Source: Gammaproteobacteria bacterium RIFCSPHIGHO2_12_FULL_37_34 (lineage in GTDB: Bacteria > Pseudomonadota > Gammaproteobacteria > DSM-16500). Taken from it: DNA of 5,047 bases. The notes beneath the pieces are model-generated. The model had not been told where the DNA came from. It saw only the letters and a list, made by a program, of their open reading frames with translations, and searched no databases. How positions within the stretch are numbered: position 1 is the first letter of the stretch; every line of letters begins with the position of its first letter. The position numbers were made by a program, and so were the translations under genes. The stretch is from NCBI GenBank assembly GCA_001801495.1, contig MGXW01000073.1, forward strand, positions 1 to 5,047, read 5' to 3'. Shown here piece after piece: positions 1 through 5,047 of the stretch.

Positions 1-35
1 AAAGATTATAATATCTTCTATCTTCGGTATGTCCA

Positions 36-287
36 CTAAATGGTAGCAGGATCATTCGCTTTATCCTTTAAATCTTTATCCTTTAAATCAAGAGGAGTGA
101 CATATAAATCATGATCTGCAAGATCCGGTATAAATGTAAAATGATAATGCTTTTTTTCTAGGCTCTTATTTTTTTCCTGAGCAGCTTTTTCTGCAGCTTC
201 TGCTTCCTTCTTTTTTTGTTCCGCAGCCAACAGCTCGTGATACTCTTCACGATTCGCCACTGCTTCTTGAAATTGCCTACGTTGCAT
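36..287 (-). CDS. Small charged hypothetical protein, probable coiled coil (83 aa)
   Basis: I do not recognise this protein. Residues 2-46 are dominated by Arg, Lys, Glu, Gln and Ala with no helix breaker, including a run of K/E/A around residues 25-45, which reads as a long charged amphipathic or coiled-coil helix. Residues 47-66 are a short mixed segment (HYHFTF, then IPDLADHDLYVTPL). The C-terminus holds the five-residue unit DLKDK twice (67-76). There is no signal peptide, membrane segment or cysteine, so it is probably cytosolic. I chose the ATG at 287 because AGAGGTGG lies just upstream at ideal spacing. An in-frame ATG at 308 would add seven residues but has no nearby ribosome-binding site. 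The gene lies about 107 bases downstream of the hemerythrin-like gene on the same strand, with no clear terminator between, so co-transcription is possible. Coding status is supported by the well-placed ribosome-binding site and by the 15-base duplication keeping the frame. Function is unknown. Confidence 0.6.
   Translation of the reverse strand: MQRRQFQEAVANREEYHELLAAEQKKKEAEAAEKAAQEKNKSLEKKHYHFTFIPDLADHDLYVTPLDLKDKDLKDKANDPATI
60..89. repeat. 15-bp perfect tandem duplication (2 copies)
   Basis: The 15-base unit TTTATCCTTTAAATC occurs twice head to tail (60-74 and 75-89). It is a multiple of three, so on the minus strand it duplicates DLKDK in frame near the C-terminus of the small charged protein. 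It looks like a recent slippage-type duplication, which may vary between strains. Confidence 0.9.
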
Positions 288-290
288 TTT

Positions 291-299
291 CCACCTCTT
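291..299 (-). promoter_or_regulatory. Ribosome-binding site that sets the start of the small charged protein
   Basis: On the minus strand AAGAGGTGG is followed three bases later by ATG at 287; the AGAGG core is six bases from it. It is a strong match to the anti-Shine-Dalgarno and lies inside the coding frame of the longer alternative starting at 308, which favours the shorter protein. Confidence 0.6.
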
Positions 300-394
300 G
301 TTATTCATTTCAAGCCAACATGATACCTTTCAATCAATACTGCATTATTAAAATAAGCTTAAGGGCACGTCTAGAAATGCGAGGTTTTGATACT

Positions 395-1129
395 TCAATG
401 AATGGTAGCGAGTTGATGAGTAAGCTCTTTTGCAAGCTTCATTAATTGTTCGTGTGTTTTGCCATGGCTAGCTTCGATTTCTTCAAATCGTATCATTAAA
501 TTTTTTTGGCATTCATCACTTAATGATTGCGAAATAGTATTTAAAATATGTTCTTCTTCTTTTTCAAGGTGGTTGAAATAAAAATGTTCGATTTTTTCCA
601 ACAATCGAGTAACTTTTTCGTTTTTACTCGGGCGACAATCCGCATAAGATTTTATTGCTGTTTTTAAATGCGAAATTAACTTTCTTCCTAATTCATGTTC
701 ATGTTTCAAATCATTTAAGAGATAATCAGATGGACTTTTTTTGCTGTGTTGCAATTCAAAAAATAATAATTCTTCTTTTTGATGATGGCATTGATCAACA
801 AATTTACTTAAAAATTCAATGCTATTTTTTAATACGTTGGCATCTACGTGTTTGCCATTTTTAATAGCTTTCGCTAGTTCACCTAATGCAACAATAATTT
901 TTTTAATAATCACATGTTCGCATAAAAAAACATGCATCATATCATGTTCGTTGTGGTGTGCTACATGCATAACCTTATGGGTGCCTAATGTCCAAGCAGG
1001 TGGATCACTCGTTGGAAAAGATTCTTTTCCTGCTTCATCGATAAAATCATACTTTTTCTTTTTTGTGGTATTTTTAGCTGATTTATCATGATGATAGTTG
1101 GGCCCGACTAGCTTAATCGATTTTTTCAT
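395..1129 (-). CDS. Hemerythrin-like (HHE cation-binding) domain protein
   Basis: A 244-residue protein with a C-terminal four-helix hemerythrin-like domain (about residues 64-200) expected to hold a non-haem di-iron centre that binds O2, NO or iron. Visible ligand signatures are E71-H72 opening helix 1, the CHHQKEE motif at 114-120 (likely ligands H115 and E119), H145 in HEHELGR in helix 3, and H187/E191 in HLEKEEE in helix 4. The position where classical hemerythrins have a fifth His (four after H145) is R149, as in many bacterial HHE proteins. The N-terminus (1-30) is basic and followed by DEAGKESFPTSDPPAW (31-46), resembling a short motif I recall from other bacterial proteins, often of unknown function. 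Residues 51-72 are rich in His and Met. No signal peptide or membrane helix is visible, so it is probably cytosolic. The start is supported by GGAGG four bases upstream. A role in oxygen or NO sensing, iron handling or stress defence is inference from the family. Confidence 0.85.
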   Translation of the reverse strand: MKKSIKLVGPNYHHDKSAKNTTKKKKYDFIDEAGKESFPTSDPPAWTLGTHKVMHVAHHNEHDMMHVFLCEHVIIKKIIVALGELAKAIKNGKHVDANVLKNSIEFLSKFVDQCHHQKEELLFFELQHSKKSPSDYLLNDLKHEHELGRKLISHLKTAIKSYADCRPSKNEKVTRLLEKIEHFYFNHLEKEEEHILNTISQSLSDECQKNLMIRFEEIEASHGKTHEQLMKLAKELTHQLATIH

Positions 1130-1160
1130 GTGGCCTCCAAATGCAATAGAACCCAGCTCT

Positions 1161-1169
1161 ATTTTAACA
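1161..1169 (-). promoter_or_regulatory. Possible extended -10 promoter for the hemerythrin-like gene
   Basis: Read on the minus strand, TGTTAAAAT fits the extended -10 pattern TGnTAnnnT and lies about 31 bases before the start codon at 1129. No good -35 hexamer is seen at normal spacing, which extended -10 promoters can tolerate. It would let the gene be transcribed separately from the DUF6356-like gene 67 bases upstream. It is a motif match only. Confidence 0.35.
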
Positions 1170-1196
1170 TAAAGACTCTTGTCGCATTTATTATCC

Positions 1197-1451
1197 TTAA
1201 GCTTTCTTTTGCAACACTTGCAACAGCTCTTTGCTGCGCTTATCTAGCTTAGGTTGGCGACGAATAAAATCAATGGTCATCGTGAGCAAAAAATTACTCG
1301 CTGCTTTTTCAAAAACAAATGGGAAGATGGCATGCACTATACAAGCCAAACCACCTATCAACATATACACTCCAAATTTAAATGCAAATTTAAAGTGCTG
1401 AAAATATGTTTCCCCCAGACTATCCGGGTGCAAAGTAAATATGTTTTTCAT
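1197..1451 (-). CDS. DUF6356-family small membrane-associated protein
   Basis: This 84-residue protein resembles the DUF6356 family as I remember it. The N-terminal part reads IFTLHPDSLGETYFQH (4-19), then AFKFGVYMLIGGLACIVHAIFPFVFEKAAS in pieces from 23 to 52, matching the family pattern F..HP.S.GE.Y..H, an FG..M hydrophobic stretch, then HA..P..F and a final small-Ser step. Residues 27-47 are hydrophobic enough for one membrane-inserted helix, with two conserved-looking His (H19, H40). The tail (64-84) is basic and helical. To my knowledge the family's function is unknown. The start is supported by a GAGAG-type ribosome-binding site about six bases upstream and by a short leader from the predicted divergent promoter. 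The gene is divergent from the riboflavin operon, and nothing in the sequence ties it to flavin metabolism. Family assignment is from memory of the motif, not a search. Confidence 0.7.
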   Translation of the reverse strand: MKNIFTLHPDSLGETYFQHFKFAFKFGVYMLIGGLACIVHAIFPFVFEKAASNFLLTMTIDFIRRQPKLDKRSKELLQVLQKKA

Positions 1452-1483
1452 TTTTAACTCTCTTCGTTATTAACCGGCCTTAC

Positions 1484-1513
1484 ATTACATTTTACAGCTC
1501 TATCTATTGACAA
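1484..1513 (-). promoter_or_regulatory. Possible sigma-70 promoter for the DUF6356-like gene
   Basis: On the minus strand TTGTCA (1513-1508) is followed after 18 bases by TGTAAT (1489-1484), each five of six matches to consensus. Transcription would start near 1477 and give a leader of about 25 bases before the ATG at 1451. The -35 overlaps that of the divergent ribD promoter. Confidence 0.4.
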
Positions 1514-1535
1514 TCATCTCTTTTTCTATTAAGGT
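1507..1535 (+). promoter_or_regulatory. Probable sigma-70 promoter of the riboflavin operon
   Basis: A perfect TTGACA -35 (1507-1512) is followed after 17 bases by TAAGGT (1530-1535), a weak -10 with three of six matches including the first two and last bases. The expected start, about 1541-1543, falls exactly at the 5' edge of the FMN riboswitch. That independent coincidence strengthens the call. No other good -10 lies at suitable spacing before the riboswitch. Confidence 0.6.
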
Positions 1536-1540
1536 CACTA

Positions 1541-1709
1541 CTATCTTCAGGGCAGGGTGAAAATCCCTACCGGCGGTATGTATACCTCTTATATAAGTAA
1601 CTTAATTATAGGTAAACGAGCCCGCAAGCGCTTTAAAAATTCTTTTAAAGGTCAGCAGACTTGGTGAGATGCCAAGGCCGACGGTTAAAGTCCGGATGAA
1701 AGAAGAGGT
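1541..1709 (+). ncRNA. FMN riboswitch (RFN element)
   Basis: All conserved blocks of the FMN-sensing leader are present: CTTCAGGGCAGGGTGAAA (1545-1562), CCGGCGGT (1570-1577), GAGCCCGCAAGCG (1618-1630), GTCAGCAGAC (1651-1660), GCCGACGGTTAAAGTCCGGA (1677-1696), then GAAAGAAGA (1698-1706). Helices read directly: P1 TCTTC (1544-1548) with GAAGA (1702-1706); P3 arm TACCT (1583-1587) with AGGTA (1610-1614); P4 CTTTAAAA (1631-1638) with TTTTAAAG (1643-1650); P5 CTTGG (1660-1664) with CCAAG (1672-1676); P6 GAC (1680-1682) with GTC (1690-1692). It binds FMN and lowers expression of the downstream operon when flavin is plentiful. No intrinsic terminator follows it. P1 overlaps the ribD ribosome-binding site, so regulation is most likely translational by direct occlusion, which is inference. 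Confidence 0.97.
1703..1708 (+). promoter_or_regulatory. ribD ribosome-binding site embedded in riboswitch helix P1
   Basis: AAGAGG lies eight bases before the GTG start of ribD. Its first four bases are the 3' strand of riboswitch helix P1, so FMN-stabilised P1 would block ribosome access. The site supports the GTG at 1717 as the start, since no ATG lies between it and the conserved N-terminus of RibD. Confidence 0.8.
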
Positions 1710-1716
1710 TTGAACT

Positions 1717-2799
1717 GTGTCATCATCTCATCAAGATTACATGCAACTAGCTTTACAACTAGCAGAACGAGGTCGTTTTACTGTATCGCCTAACCCTATG
1801 GTTGGTTGCGTCATTGTCAAAAATAATCAAATAATTGGTCAAGGGTTTCATCAACATGCTGGTAAAGCACATGCTGAATTAATTGCATTACGTGAAGCCG
1901 GTACAGATGCACAGGGTGCCATCCTGTATGTTACGTTGGAACCTTGTTGTCATGATGGCAAAACACCGCCTTGTGTCAATGCATTAATAAAATCGCAAAT
2001 AAAAAAAATTTATATCGCTTGTCTTGATCCTAATCCACTCGTTGCTGGAAAAGGAATAGAGAACTTACGCGCTGCTGGAATAAAAGTTGAATTAGGCCTA
2101 CTAGCAGATCAAGCTATCAAGCTCAATCAAATATTTTTTCATTACATTACTCATCATCGCCCATTTGTTATTGCAAAATGGGCGATGTCGCTAGATGGAA
2201 AAACGACAACACACTTAAATGATACGCGCGATATTTCATCTCCCGCCTCACAAATGGATGCTCATGAATTACGAAAAAAAGTGGATGCCATATTAATTGG
2301 CTCAAAAACAGCGATTCACGACAATCCCTTACTTACCATTCGATATGGCGCTGATCTTAACAGTCACAAACACCCGATACGTATTGTTCTCTCGACAAAA
2401 GGAAGATTACCTCTTCATCTAAAATTATTTGACCCTGCCCTTCCCGCAAAAACAATAATTGCCACAACTGACATGGCAGACCAAGCATGGCTGAAAAAAG
2501 CAGCGAAACAACAAATTGAAATACTGATGATACCAACCAATCAACATCAACAAGTAGATCTCTTCAAATTTTTAAATGAACTAGGTAAAAGAGAAATAGC
2601 TAGTTTATTAATAGAAGGTGGCATGACTACCCACGAACAATTTATGCAAGCAAATTTAATTAACCAATTACACGTTTATCTTGCACCAGTCATGATCGGC
2701 GCTTTAGAAAAAAAACACATCCTCACAAACATTGATGTAAAAAGACATGATAGCGATTTTCATTTTACTGCAAATGATCAGGAGAATAGATATGTTTAG
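1717..2799 (+). CDS. ribD: Bifunctional deaminase/reductase RibD
   Basis: RibD carries out two consecutive riboflavin steps: deamination of 2,5-diamino-6-ribosylamino-pyrimidinone 5'-phosphate, then NADPH-dependent reduction of the ribose to ribityl. The N-terminal zinc deaminase domain (about 5-145) shows NPMVGCVIV (26-34), the zinc and catalytic pair H52-A-E54, and PCCHDGKTPPC (76-86) with zinc ligands C77 and C86. The reductase domain (about 148-360) shows KWAMSLDGKT (154-163), the DAILIGSKT...DNPLLTIR block (190-209) and LLIEGG (297-302). Its 360 residues are close to the usual size, and no key residue is missing. The start is GTG, with AAGAGG eight bases upstream inside the riboswitch. 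It is the first gene of the operon and overlaps ribE by eight bases. Expression should fall when FMN is abundant. Cytosolic. Confidence 0.97.
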   Translation: MSSSHQDYMQLALQLAERGRFTVSPNPMVGCVIVKNNQIIGQGFHQHAGKAHAELIALREAGTDAQGAILYVTLEPCCHDGKTPPCVNALIKSQIKKIYIACLDPNPLVAGKGIENLRAAGIKVELGLLADQAIKLNQIFFHYITHHRPFVIAKWAMSLDGKTTTHLNDTRDISSPASQMDAHELRKKVDAILIGSKTAIHDNPLLTIRYGADLNSHKHPIRIVLSTKGRLPLHLKLFDPALPAKTIIATTDMADQAWLKKAAKQQIEILMIPTNQHQQVDLFKFLNELGKREIASLLIEGGMTTHEQFMQANLINQLHVYLAPVMIGALEKKHILTNIDVKRHDSDFHFTANDQENRYV

Positions 2800-3406
2800 T
2801 GGCATAGTAGAAATGATCGGCACCATATTGCAAATAACAACAGTTGAAGGCTGCAAACAATTAACCATTGCGCCAGCAGAACCGCTACATGCATTATCCA
2901 TTGGTGATAGTATTGCAGTAAATGGTGTGTGCTTAACTGTAACCGAATGTGATGAAACAAACTTTAAAGTAACTAGTGTGCCTGAAACTTTGCGCATCAC
3001 TAATCTTGATCACCTTCTTGTTCAGCAACACGTTAATTTAGAACAAGCATTACAATTTGGTGATCGGATGGGCGGCCATTTTGTTCAAGGTCACATCGAT
3101 GGAACAGGTGAAGTTTTAGAAGTGATCGGGGATAACAGTAATGCTTGGTTGATTAAAATAAGCTTGCCTAAAAACTTAGCAAGTTATCTCGTTCCAAAAG
3201 GTTGCATCACATTAGATGGTATGAGCATGACAGTGATTGATGTGTTTTCAGATTATTTTACTATCACCTTGATTCCGCATACTAAACGAGTAACCATTGC
3301 TCGTGATTATCGAGTGGGGAGTGTGGTGAATATTGAAGTCGATATGATGGGTAAATACCTTGAAAATCTTATCAATAAACAGGCGGTCGGAGCATCTTCA
3401 TGCTAA
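2792..3406 (+). CDS. ribE: Riboflavin synthase alpha chain
   Basis: This enzyme dismutates two 6,7-dimethyl-8-ribityllumazine molecules to riboflavin plus the pyrimidine substrate of RibH; it works as a trimer. The 204-residue protein has the two tandem lumazine-binding barrels. The first (1-96) starts MFSGIVE and has NGVCLTVT (44-51) with C48, and ETLRITNL (65-72). The second (97-204) has GGHFVQGHIDGTGEV (94-108) with H97 and H102, KGCITLDGMSMTV (136-148) with S145, IPHTKRVT (161-168) and VNIEVDMMGKYLE (179-191). I chose the ATG at 2792 because MFSGIVE is the conserved N-terminus and AGGAGA lies six bases upstream. A longer frame from 2747 would add 15 unconserved residues inside the ribD end. 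It overlaps ribD by eight and ribBA by seven bases, suggesting translational coupling. In E. coli naming this gene is ribC. Confidence 0.97.
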   Translation: MFSGIVEMIGTILQITTVEGCKQLTIAPAEPLHALSIGDSIAVNGVCLTVTECDETNFKVTSVPETLRITNLDHLLVQQHVNLEQALQFGDRMGGHFVQGHIDGTGEVLEVIGDNSNAWLIKISLPKNLASYLVPKGCITLDGMSMTVIDVFSDYFTITLIPHTKRVTIARDYRVGSVVNIEVDMMGKYLENLINKQAVGASSC

Positions 3407-4620
3407 TTCATAATCGTATGCATCAAGCCATAGTAGATCTGCAACAAGGCAAAATGATTATTTTAATCGATGATCCAGCTCGCGAAAACGAAGGTGATCT
3501 TATTGTTCCAGCTGAAAAAATTACTCCAGAAATAATGAATTTTATGATTCGATATGGCACGGGGATTGTATGTTTATCGTTAACTGGACCGCAATTAGCT
3601 AAATTAAATTTACCACTCATGGTACCTGCTCATGAAAATACCAGCGCGCGTGGCACACCTTTTACTATTTCAATTGATGCTAAAGATGGTATAACAACCG
3701 GTGTATCTAGCGCTGATCGCACGCGCACCATTCAAGTAGCCATCAGTGATCAAACCCAACCTCAGCAACTCGTGAAACCTGGCCATATTTTCCCTTTGCA
3801 TGCAAAAAGTGGTGGTGTATTAGAACGACAAGGTCATACAGAAGGCGCTATTGATATTGTTCGTTTAGCAGGTTTTAAGCCCGCTGCTGTGTTATGTGAA
3901 ATTATGAATTCTGATGGTAGTATGGCATCAGGATCGCAATTAACACAATTTGCACACACACATCACTTACATACCTTAGCGATTAGTGACATTCTTACTC
4001 ACCGCTTAGCTCACGAAAACTTAATCGCAGAAGAAATCTCAACCACTCTACCTATAGAACAGTATGGTGAGTTTAAGATGACAGTCATTAAAGAGACAAT
4101 CACGCAACAAGAACATATTGTATTGATGAAATCAATGCCAAACAATAATCAACCCACTCTCGTGCGTATTCATTCCTCTTGTGTAACAGGCGATTTATTC
4201 GCTTCTAAACGTTGTAATTGTCATACTGAATTGCATTATTCATTACAACGCATTCAAGATGAAGGCGGGATACTCATTTATTTAAATCAGGAAGGCCGCG
4301 GCATAGGATTGCTTAATAAAATTAAAGCTTACGCTTTGCAGGATGTGGGTTTTGATACGGTGGAGGCGAATGAAAAGCTTGGCTTACCAGCAGATGCAAG
4401 AAATTATTCGGTTGCAGCAAATGTTTTACGTAATCTTAATATTCACAAGGTGCGTTTAATAACGAATAACCCAAACAAAGTGGATGATCTTAAAAAGTAT
4501 GGTATGAAAGAAGTGATAAGAGAACCCTTGCCTGTTTTTCCAAATGAACATAATTATCATTATCTTAAAACTAAAAAAGAAAAATTAAATCACTTCATAC
4601 ACTTTGAGCACAAACAATGA
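3400..4620 (+). CDS. ribBA: Bifunctional DHBP synthase / GTP cyclohydrolase II RibBA
   Basis: A 406-residue fusion making both riboflavin precursors. The N-terminal DHBP synthase domain (about 5-205) turns ribulose 5-phosphate into 3,4-dihydroxy-2-butanone 4-phosphate and formate; it shows the acidic metal-binding loop RENEGD (28-33), NTSARGTPFT (80-89), TTGVSSADR (99-107), GHTEGA (145-150) with H146, and CEIMNSDGSMA (166-176) with E167. The C-terminal GTP cyclohydrolase II domain (about 215-400) opens GTP; it has RIHSSCVTGDLFASKRCNC (256-274) with all three zinc cysteines C261, C272 and C274, NQEGRGIGL (296-304), KAYALQD (309-315), DTVEAN (319-324) and TNNPNK (355-360). Both halves look catalytically complete, unlike the degenerate cyclohydrolase half of some proteobacterial RibBA-like proteins. 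The ATG at 3400 has GGAG seven bases upstream; an ATG at 3418 lacks a site. It overlaps ribE by seven bases and ribH by four (ATGA). Confidence 0.96.
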   Translation: MLIHNRMHQAIVDLQQGKMIILIDDPARENEGDLIVPAEKITPEIMNFMIRYGTGIVCLSLTGPQLAKLNLPLMVPAHENTSARGTPFTISIDAKDGITTGVSSADRTRTIQVAISDQTQPQQLVKPGHIFPLHAKSGGVLERQGHTEGAIDIVRLAGFKPAAVLCEIMNSDGSMASGSQLTQFAHTHHLHTLAISDILTHRLAHENLIAEEISTTLPIEQYGEFKMTVIKETITQQEHIVLMKSMPNNNQPTLVRIHSSCVTGDLFASKRCNCHTELHYSLQRIQDEGGILIYLNQEGRGIGLLNKIKAYALQDVGFDTVEANEKLGLPADARNYSVAANVLRNLNIHKVRLITNNPNKVDDLKKYGMKEVIREPLPVFPNEHNYHYLKTKKEKLNHFIHFEHKQ

Positions 4621-5047
4621 ATAAACAATTAGCAATTATTGTTAGTCAATTTAATGAAAATATTACTAAACAATTGTTACAAGGAGCGAGCGATCGTTTA
4701 ACTGAATCTGGAATCGATAAAAAAAACATTGCGGTATTTCATGTACCAGGCGCAATTGAGATTCCGTTAATCGCCAAACTCGCAGCTCAATCTAAAAAAT
4801 TTGCTGCGATTATCTGTTTAGGCGCCATCATCCGCGGTGAAACAAATCATTATGATTATGTATGCCAACAAGTCAGTCAAGGTTGTCAGCGCGTCATGCT
4901 TGATTACGACATTCCCGTCATCTTTGGTGTATTAACCACAGAAAATATTAAACAAGCAGAAGAAAGAGCAGGCGGCAAAGAAGGGCATAAAGGCAGAGAA
5001 GCAGCTGATACTGCGCTTGCAATGGTAAAAGTAGTGGAACAGTGTAA
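4617..5047 (+). CDS. ribH: Lumazine synthase RibH, truncated by the window end
   Basis: RibH condenses 5-amino-6-ribitylamino-uracil with DHBP to give 6,7-dimethyl-8-ribityllumazine, usually in an oligomeric shell. The 143 codons visible, out of roughly 150-160 usual for the family, carry FNENI (12-16), VPGAIEIP (43-50), the GAIIRGETNHYDYV block (69-82) with the catalytic His at H78, FGVLTTEN (103-110), ERAGG (116-120) and HKGREAADTALAM (124-136). The usual Asn of the NKG motif is His (H124) here. The start overlaps the ribBA stop as ATGA, and the upstream ribosome-binding site is weak (GAG at 4606-4608), so translation probably depends on ribosomes ending ribBA. The frame is open at the right edge with two bases of an incomplete codon. 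The missing C-terminus is expected to be only about 10-15 residues. Confidence 0.96.
   Translation, partial: MNKQLAIIVSQFNENITKQLLQGASDRLTESGIDKKNIAVFHVPGAIEIPLIAKLAAQSKKFAAIICLGAIIRGETNHYDYVCQQVSQGCQRVMLDYDIPVIFGVLTTENIKQAEERAGGKEGHKGREAADTALAMVKVVEQC

Noticed and set aside
7..12. A perfect TATAAT on the + strand at the left edge.
   Set aside because: The region where a -35 would lie is outside the window, and the direction would be antisense to the small gene. In AT-rich DNA this hexamer is expected by chance.
12..25. A 7-bp tandem repeat TATCTTC at the left edge.
   Set aside because: Two copies of a short, low-complexity unit with no linked structure; expected by chance or slippage.
309..394. 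A terminator or strong promoter between the hemerythrin-like gene and the small charged gene.
   Set aside because: The only notable element is the 8-base palindrome TAAGCTTA, too short to act as a terminator stem. Candidate -10 sequences lack a convincing -35.
39..409. The 9-base sequence AATGGTAGC at the 3' ends of both left genes (39-47 and 401-409), so both proteins end in ATI or ATIH.
   Set aside because: Flanks differ and nothing mobile lies between the copies; it is probably coincidence and too short to call a repeat.
655..1091. Open frames on the + strand opposite the hemerythrin-like gene.
   Set aside because: They are antisense shadows, low in complexity and with no ribosome-binding site or recognisable motif, while the minus-strand frame has clear family motifs.
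1254..1457. A + strand open frame opposite the DUF6356-like gene.
   Set aside because: It is antisense to a frame with a recognisable family pattern and has no ribosome-binding site.
1707..1716. An intrinsic terminator or separate sequestor hairpin between the riboswitch and ribD.
   Set aside because: Only ten bases separate P1 from the GTG, so there is no room for either; no GC stem followed by a T run is seen.
2747..2791. A 15-codon N-terminal extension of ribE.
   Set aside because: The conserved MFSGIVE start and the AGGAGA site point to 2792; the extension lies within the coding end of ribD.
2704..3000. An open minus-strand frame across the ribD-ribE junction.
   Set aside because: It is antisense to two well-recognised genes and shows no family features or start signal.

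Overview
The window carries the start and nearly all of a riboflavin (vitamin B2) biosynthesis operon on the + strand, ribD-ribE-ribBA-ribH, controlled by an FMN riboswitch. To its left lie three small minus-strand genes that read away from the operon: a DUF6356-type small membrane protein, a hemerythrin-like (HHE) protein, and an unrecognised short charged protein. The DNA is clearly AT-rich. The gene order, the fused RibBA and the protein sequences fit a gammaproteobacterium, possibly an AT-rich Legionella/Coxiella-type (Legionellales) lineage. That placement is inference from gene content and memory, since there is no rRNA or marker gene here.

Layout. Bases 1-35 hold no gene. A short charged, helix-rich protein (83 aa, 287 down to 36) follows the hemerythrin-like gene (1129 down to 395, 244 aa) on the minus strand after a gap of about 107 bases. 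The DUF6356-like gene (1451 down to 1197, 84 aa) starts in the divergent region. Bases 1452-1716 hold a probable pair of back-to-back promoters around one palindromic -35 element, then the FMN riboswitch, then ribD with a GTG start. The four rib genes overlap at every junction (8, 7 and 4 bases), so translational coupling is likely. ribH runs off the right edge after 143 codons.

How the genes work together. RibBA supplies both precursors: its GTP cyclohydrolase II half opens GTP to a pyrimidine, and its DHBP synthase half makes the four-carbon unit from ribulose 5-phosphate. RibD deaminates and reduces the pyrimidine, RibH condenses it (after dephosphorylation) with the four-carbon unit to lumazine, and RibE converts two lumazines into riboflavin. 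All expected zinc and catalytic signatures are visible, so the pathway looks functional. Missing from view are the phosphatase for the RibD product and the FMN/FAD-forming kinase.

The most interesting point is the compactness of the control region. The likely transcription start falls at the 5' edge of the riboswitch, and the 3' strand of its closing helix P1 is itself the Shine-Dalgarno sequence of ribD, with no separate expression platform. A second perfect 7-base complement to that ribosome-binding site lies in the variable P3 arm. I found no clearly new biological system in the window.
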